Shown: positions 62,995-64,000 of the stretch, piece by piece
How the letters are laid out: every line of letters begins with the position of its first letter
Position numbering within the stretch: position 1 is the stretch's first letter
Assembly (NCBI RefSeq): GCF_010894405.1
Contig: NZ_JAAIYA010000006.1
Location: forward strand, 372,001 to 436,000
Direction of reading: 5' to 3'
Source: Pyxidicoccus caerfyrddinensis
GTDB taxonomy: Bacteria; Myxococcota; Myxococcia; Myxococcales; Myxococcaceae
Length of the DNA: 64,000 nucleotides
Program-made: the position numbers and the translations under genes
Notes under the pieces: generated by a model
What the model was told of the DNA's origin: nothing
The model's database searches: none
The model's input: the letters and a program-made list of their open reading frames with translations, nothing else

Positions 62995-64000
62995 TCAGAG
63001 CGAAAGGATTGCATACGCCCCCACCTCGTACTCGCGGCCCTTCAGCCCCTCTTCGAGGGCCGCCGCGCTGAGCCCCTCCGAGTACTCATTCAGGTAGCGC
63101 ACCAGCCCACGCAGGCCGAAGCGCGTCGTCACCGCGCCCAGCACCGGACGCTTGAGGCCGTACGACACGTCGCCTCCAAGCTGGACCGGGTACGTGAGGT
63201 TGAAGACGCGGTGGTAGTCATACGGACCCCAGTCGTTGAAGTGCGCCTGCGCGGTGAAGAGCAGCGTGTCCAGCAGCACGGAGCCGTCCAGGCCGAAGCG
63301 GTGCACCTGCCGCGCGTCCTCGCCCGGGGACTGGTTGCTGCCCACGAAGGCCGTGCCGTACAGCTTCAGGCGCGGCGACGGGTTGCCCACCAGCCGCAGC
63401 GTCGTCTCCCACTCGTCGCGCGCGGGAGGCGCGGCGCCGAAGGCCACCGTGCTGCCGTCCGCCAGAATCGCGATGCCCGCGTCACGTGACGTCGGCTGGC
63501 GGCGGTACACCAGGTCCAGGCCCGCGGCGAAGGGCGCGTCCTCGCGCATCTCCCTGTCCCAGGACCAGAACCACGTGCCCGGCGTCGGGTCGAACGTGAG
63601 CAGCAGCTCGGCGCCCAGCGTCTCGCGGTTGTCGAGCACGGTGAAGGCATCCGTCAGCACGTTGCGAGGCCGCACGCCCGGGGAGTACTGCCCCGACACC
63701 GCGTCGTACGAGTCGCCGATGGTGGGGTTCGGCCCGATGAGGGGCTTCTGGTAGAGCAGGTTGGGGGACACCTGGAAGGTGCTGCCCACCTGCACCGTCA
63801 TGCCGGCCTGGCCGGCGAAGTGGTTGCCACGGCCGCTCTCGCGCAGGCTCCAGCCCGTGAGCACCGTGGTCTGCTCCGGCCCGGCGTCCGCCACGAGTCC
63901 CCGGAAGGAGGACTGGACGAACCAGCGCACCGCGCCCATGTCGTAGGTGAGCCGCGCCTTCGCGCCGAGCGTGTCCAGGAACTGCACCTTGTCCTGGAGC
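62995..64000 (-). CDS. Outer-membrane beta-barrel protein, 5' end outside the window
   Basis: 335 codons are visible; the frame is open to the window edge, so the N-terminus is missing. The sequence is a run of amphipathic strands with aromatic caps and tight Gly/Asn turns (VRWFVQSSFRGLVADAG, FQVSPNLLYQKPLIG, LRLVGNPSPRLKLYGTAFVG). It ends in a strand and a short aliphatic tail (VGAYAILSL) typical of barrels. With two following lipoproteins, one carbohydrate-binding-like, a role in polysaccharide transport or export is inferred. Confidence 0.7.
   Translation of the reverse strand, partial: LQDKVQFLDTLGAKARLTYDMGAVRWFVQSSFRGLVADAGPEQTTVLTGWSLRESGRGNHFAGQAGMTVQVGSTFQVSPNLLYQKPLIGPNPTIGDSYDAVSGQYSPGVRPRNVLTDAFTVLDNRETLGAELLLTFDPTPGTWFWSWDREMREDAPFAAGLDLVYRRQPTSRDAGIAILADGSTVAFGAAPPARDEWETTLRLVGNPSPRLKLYGTAFVGSNQSPGEDARQVHRFGLDGSVLLDTLLFTAQAHFNDWGPYDYHRVFNLTYPVQLGGDVSYGLKRPVLGAVTTRFGLRGLVRYLNEYSEGLSAAALEEGLKGREYEVGAYAILSL

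Overview
The window is very GC-rich DNA with strong G/C bias at third codon positions. It carries many lipoproteins with Ala/Pro/Asp-Gly linkers, several FHA and Ser/Thr-kinase proteins, a Sit-type lipoprotein toxin and GTGA/ATGA gene overlaps. All of this points to a myxobacterium, most likely Myxococcaceae (Myxococcus, Corallococcus or Pyxidicoccus). No rRNA, tRNA or CRISPR array was seen.

Region by region. 0-14.9 kb is ordinary chromosome: an S9 peptidase, a peptidase-MA/TPR protein coupled to a large DUF4175 membrane protein, a MarR regulator, C69 and M19 dipeptidases, a ComEA-like HhH protein and an FHA protein. 14.9-25.9 kb is a vitamin B12 acquisition region. Cobalamin riboswitch 1 leads into a BtuB-like TonB receptor, a large surface lipoprotein with Cys-rich modules and a propeller-like body, and BtuF. 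After a 480-bp gap and a small exported protein comes BtuC. Riboswitch 2 then leads a three-gene overlapping set of two lipoproteins and a Rieske protein. The matching ATPase (BtuD-like) lies 8 kb further on, directly behind a Ser/Thr kinase. 26-32 kb holds signalling genes (FHA-GAF-cyclase and a 1234-residue kinase). 33-45.6 kb holds a spermidine-synthase-like membrane protein, a DUF1275 protein, a HIT protein, a GT22 mannosyltransferase-like protein, hprK-rapZ, a C39-like cysteine peptidase, a kinase-TPR protein and a PhyH dioxygenase.

45.6-51 kb is accessory. It holds a divergent TetR/NAD-epimerase pair around a perfect operator palindrome, then a frameshifted SitA-like toxin with an intact SUKH immunity gene. 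Beyond these are small secreted proteins, a papain-fold toxin fragment and an IS91-type transposase stub. 51-57.8 kb holds two large lipoproteins, each with a single CxxCH haem motif, flanking a trypsin-like protease. 57.9-64 kb holds an amidase, an alpha/beta hydrolase and a three-gene envelope operon (outer-membrane barrel cut by the window edge plus two lipoproteins).

The most interesting parts are: (1) the B12 region, with two riboswitches, candidate surface B12-capture lipoproteins (analogues of Bacteroides BtuG by position and fold type) and a riboswitch-controlled Rieske protein; (2) two tandem-repeat expansions in adjacent genes of that region, one an in-frame array of eight 22-bp near-palindromes lying upstream of a lipoprotein signal sequence; and (3) the decaying toxin/immunity patch at 47-50.3 kb.
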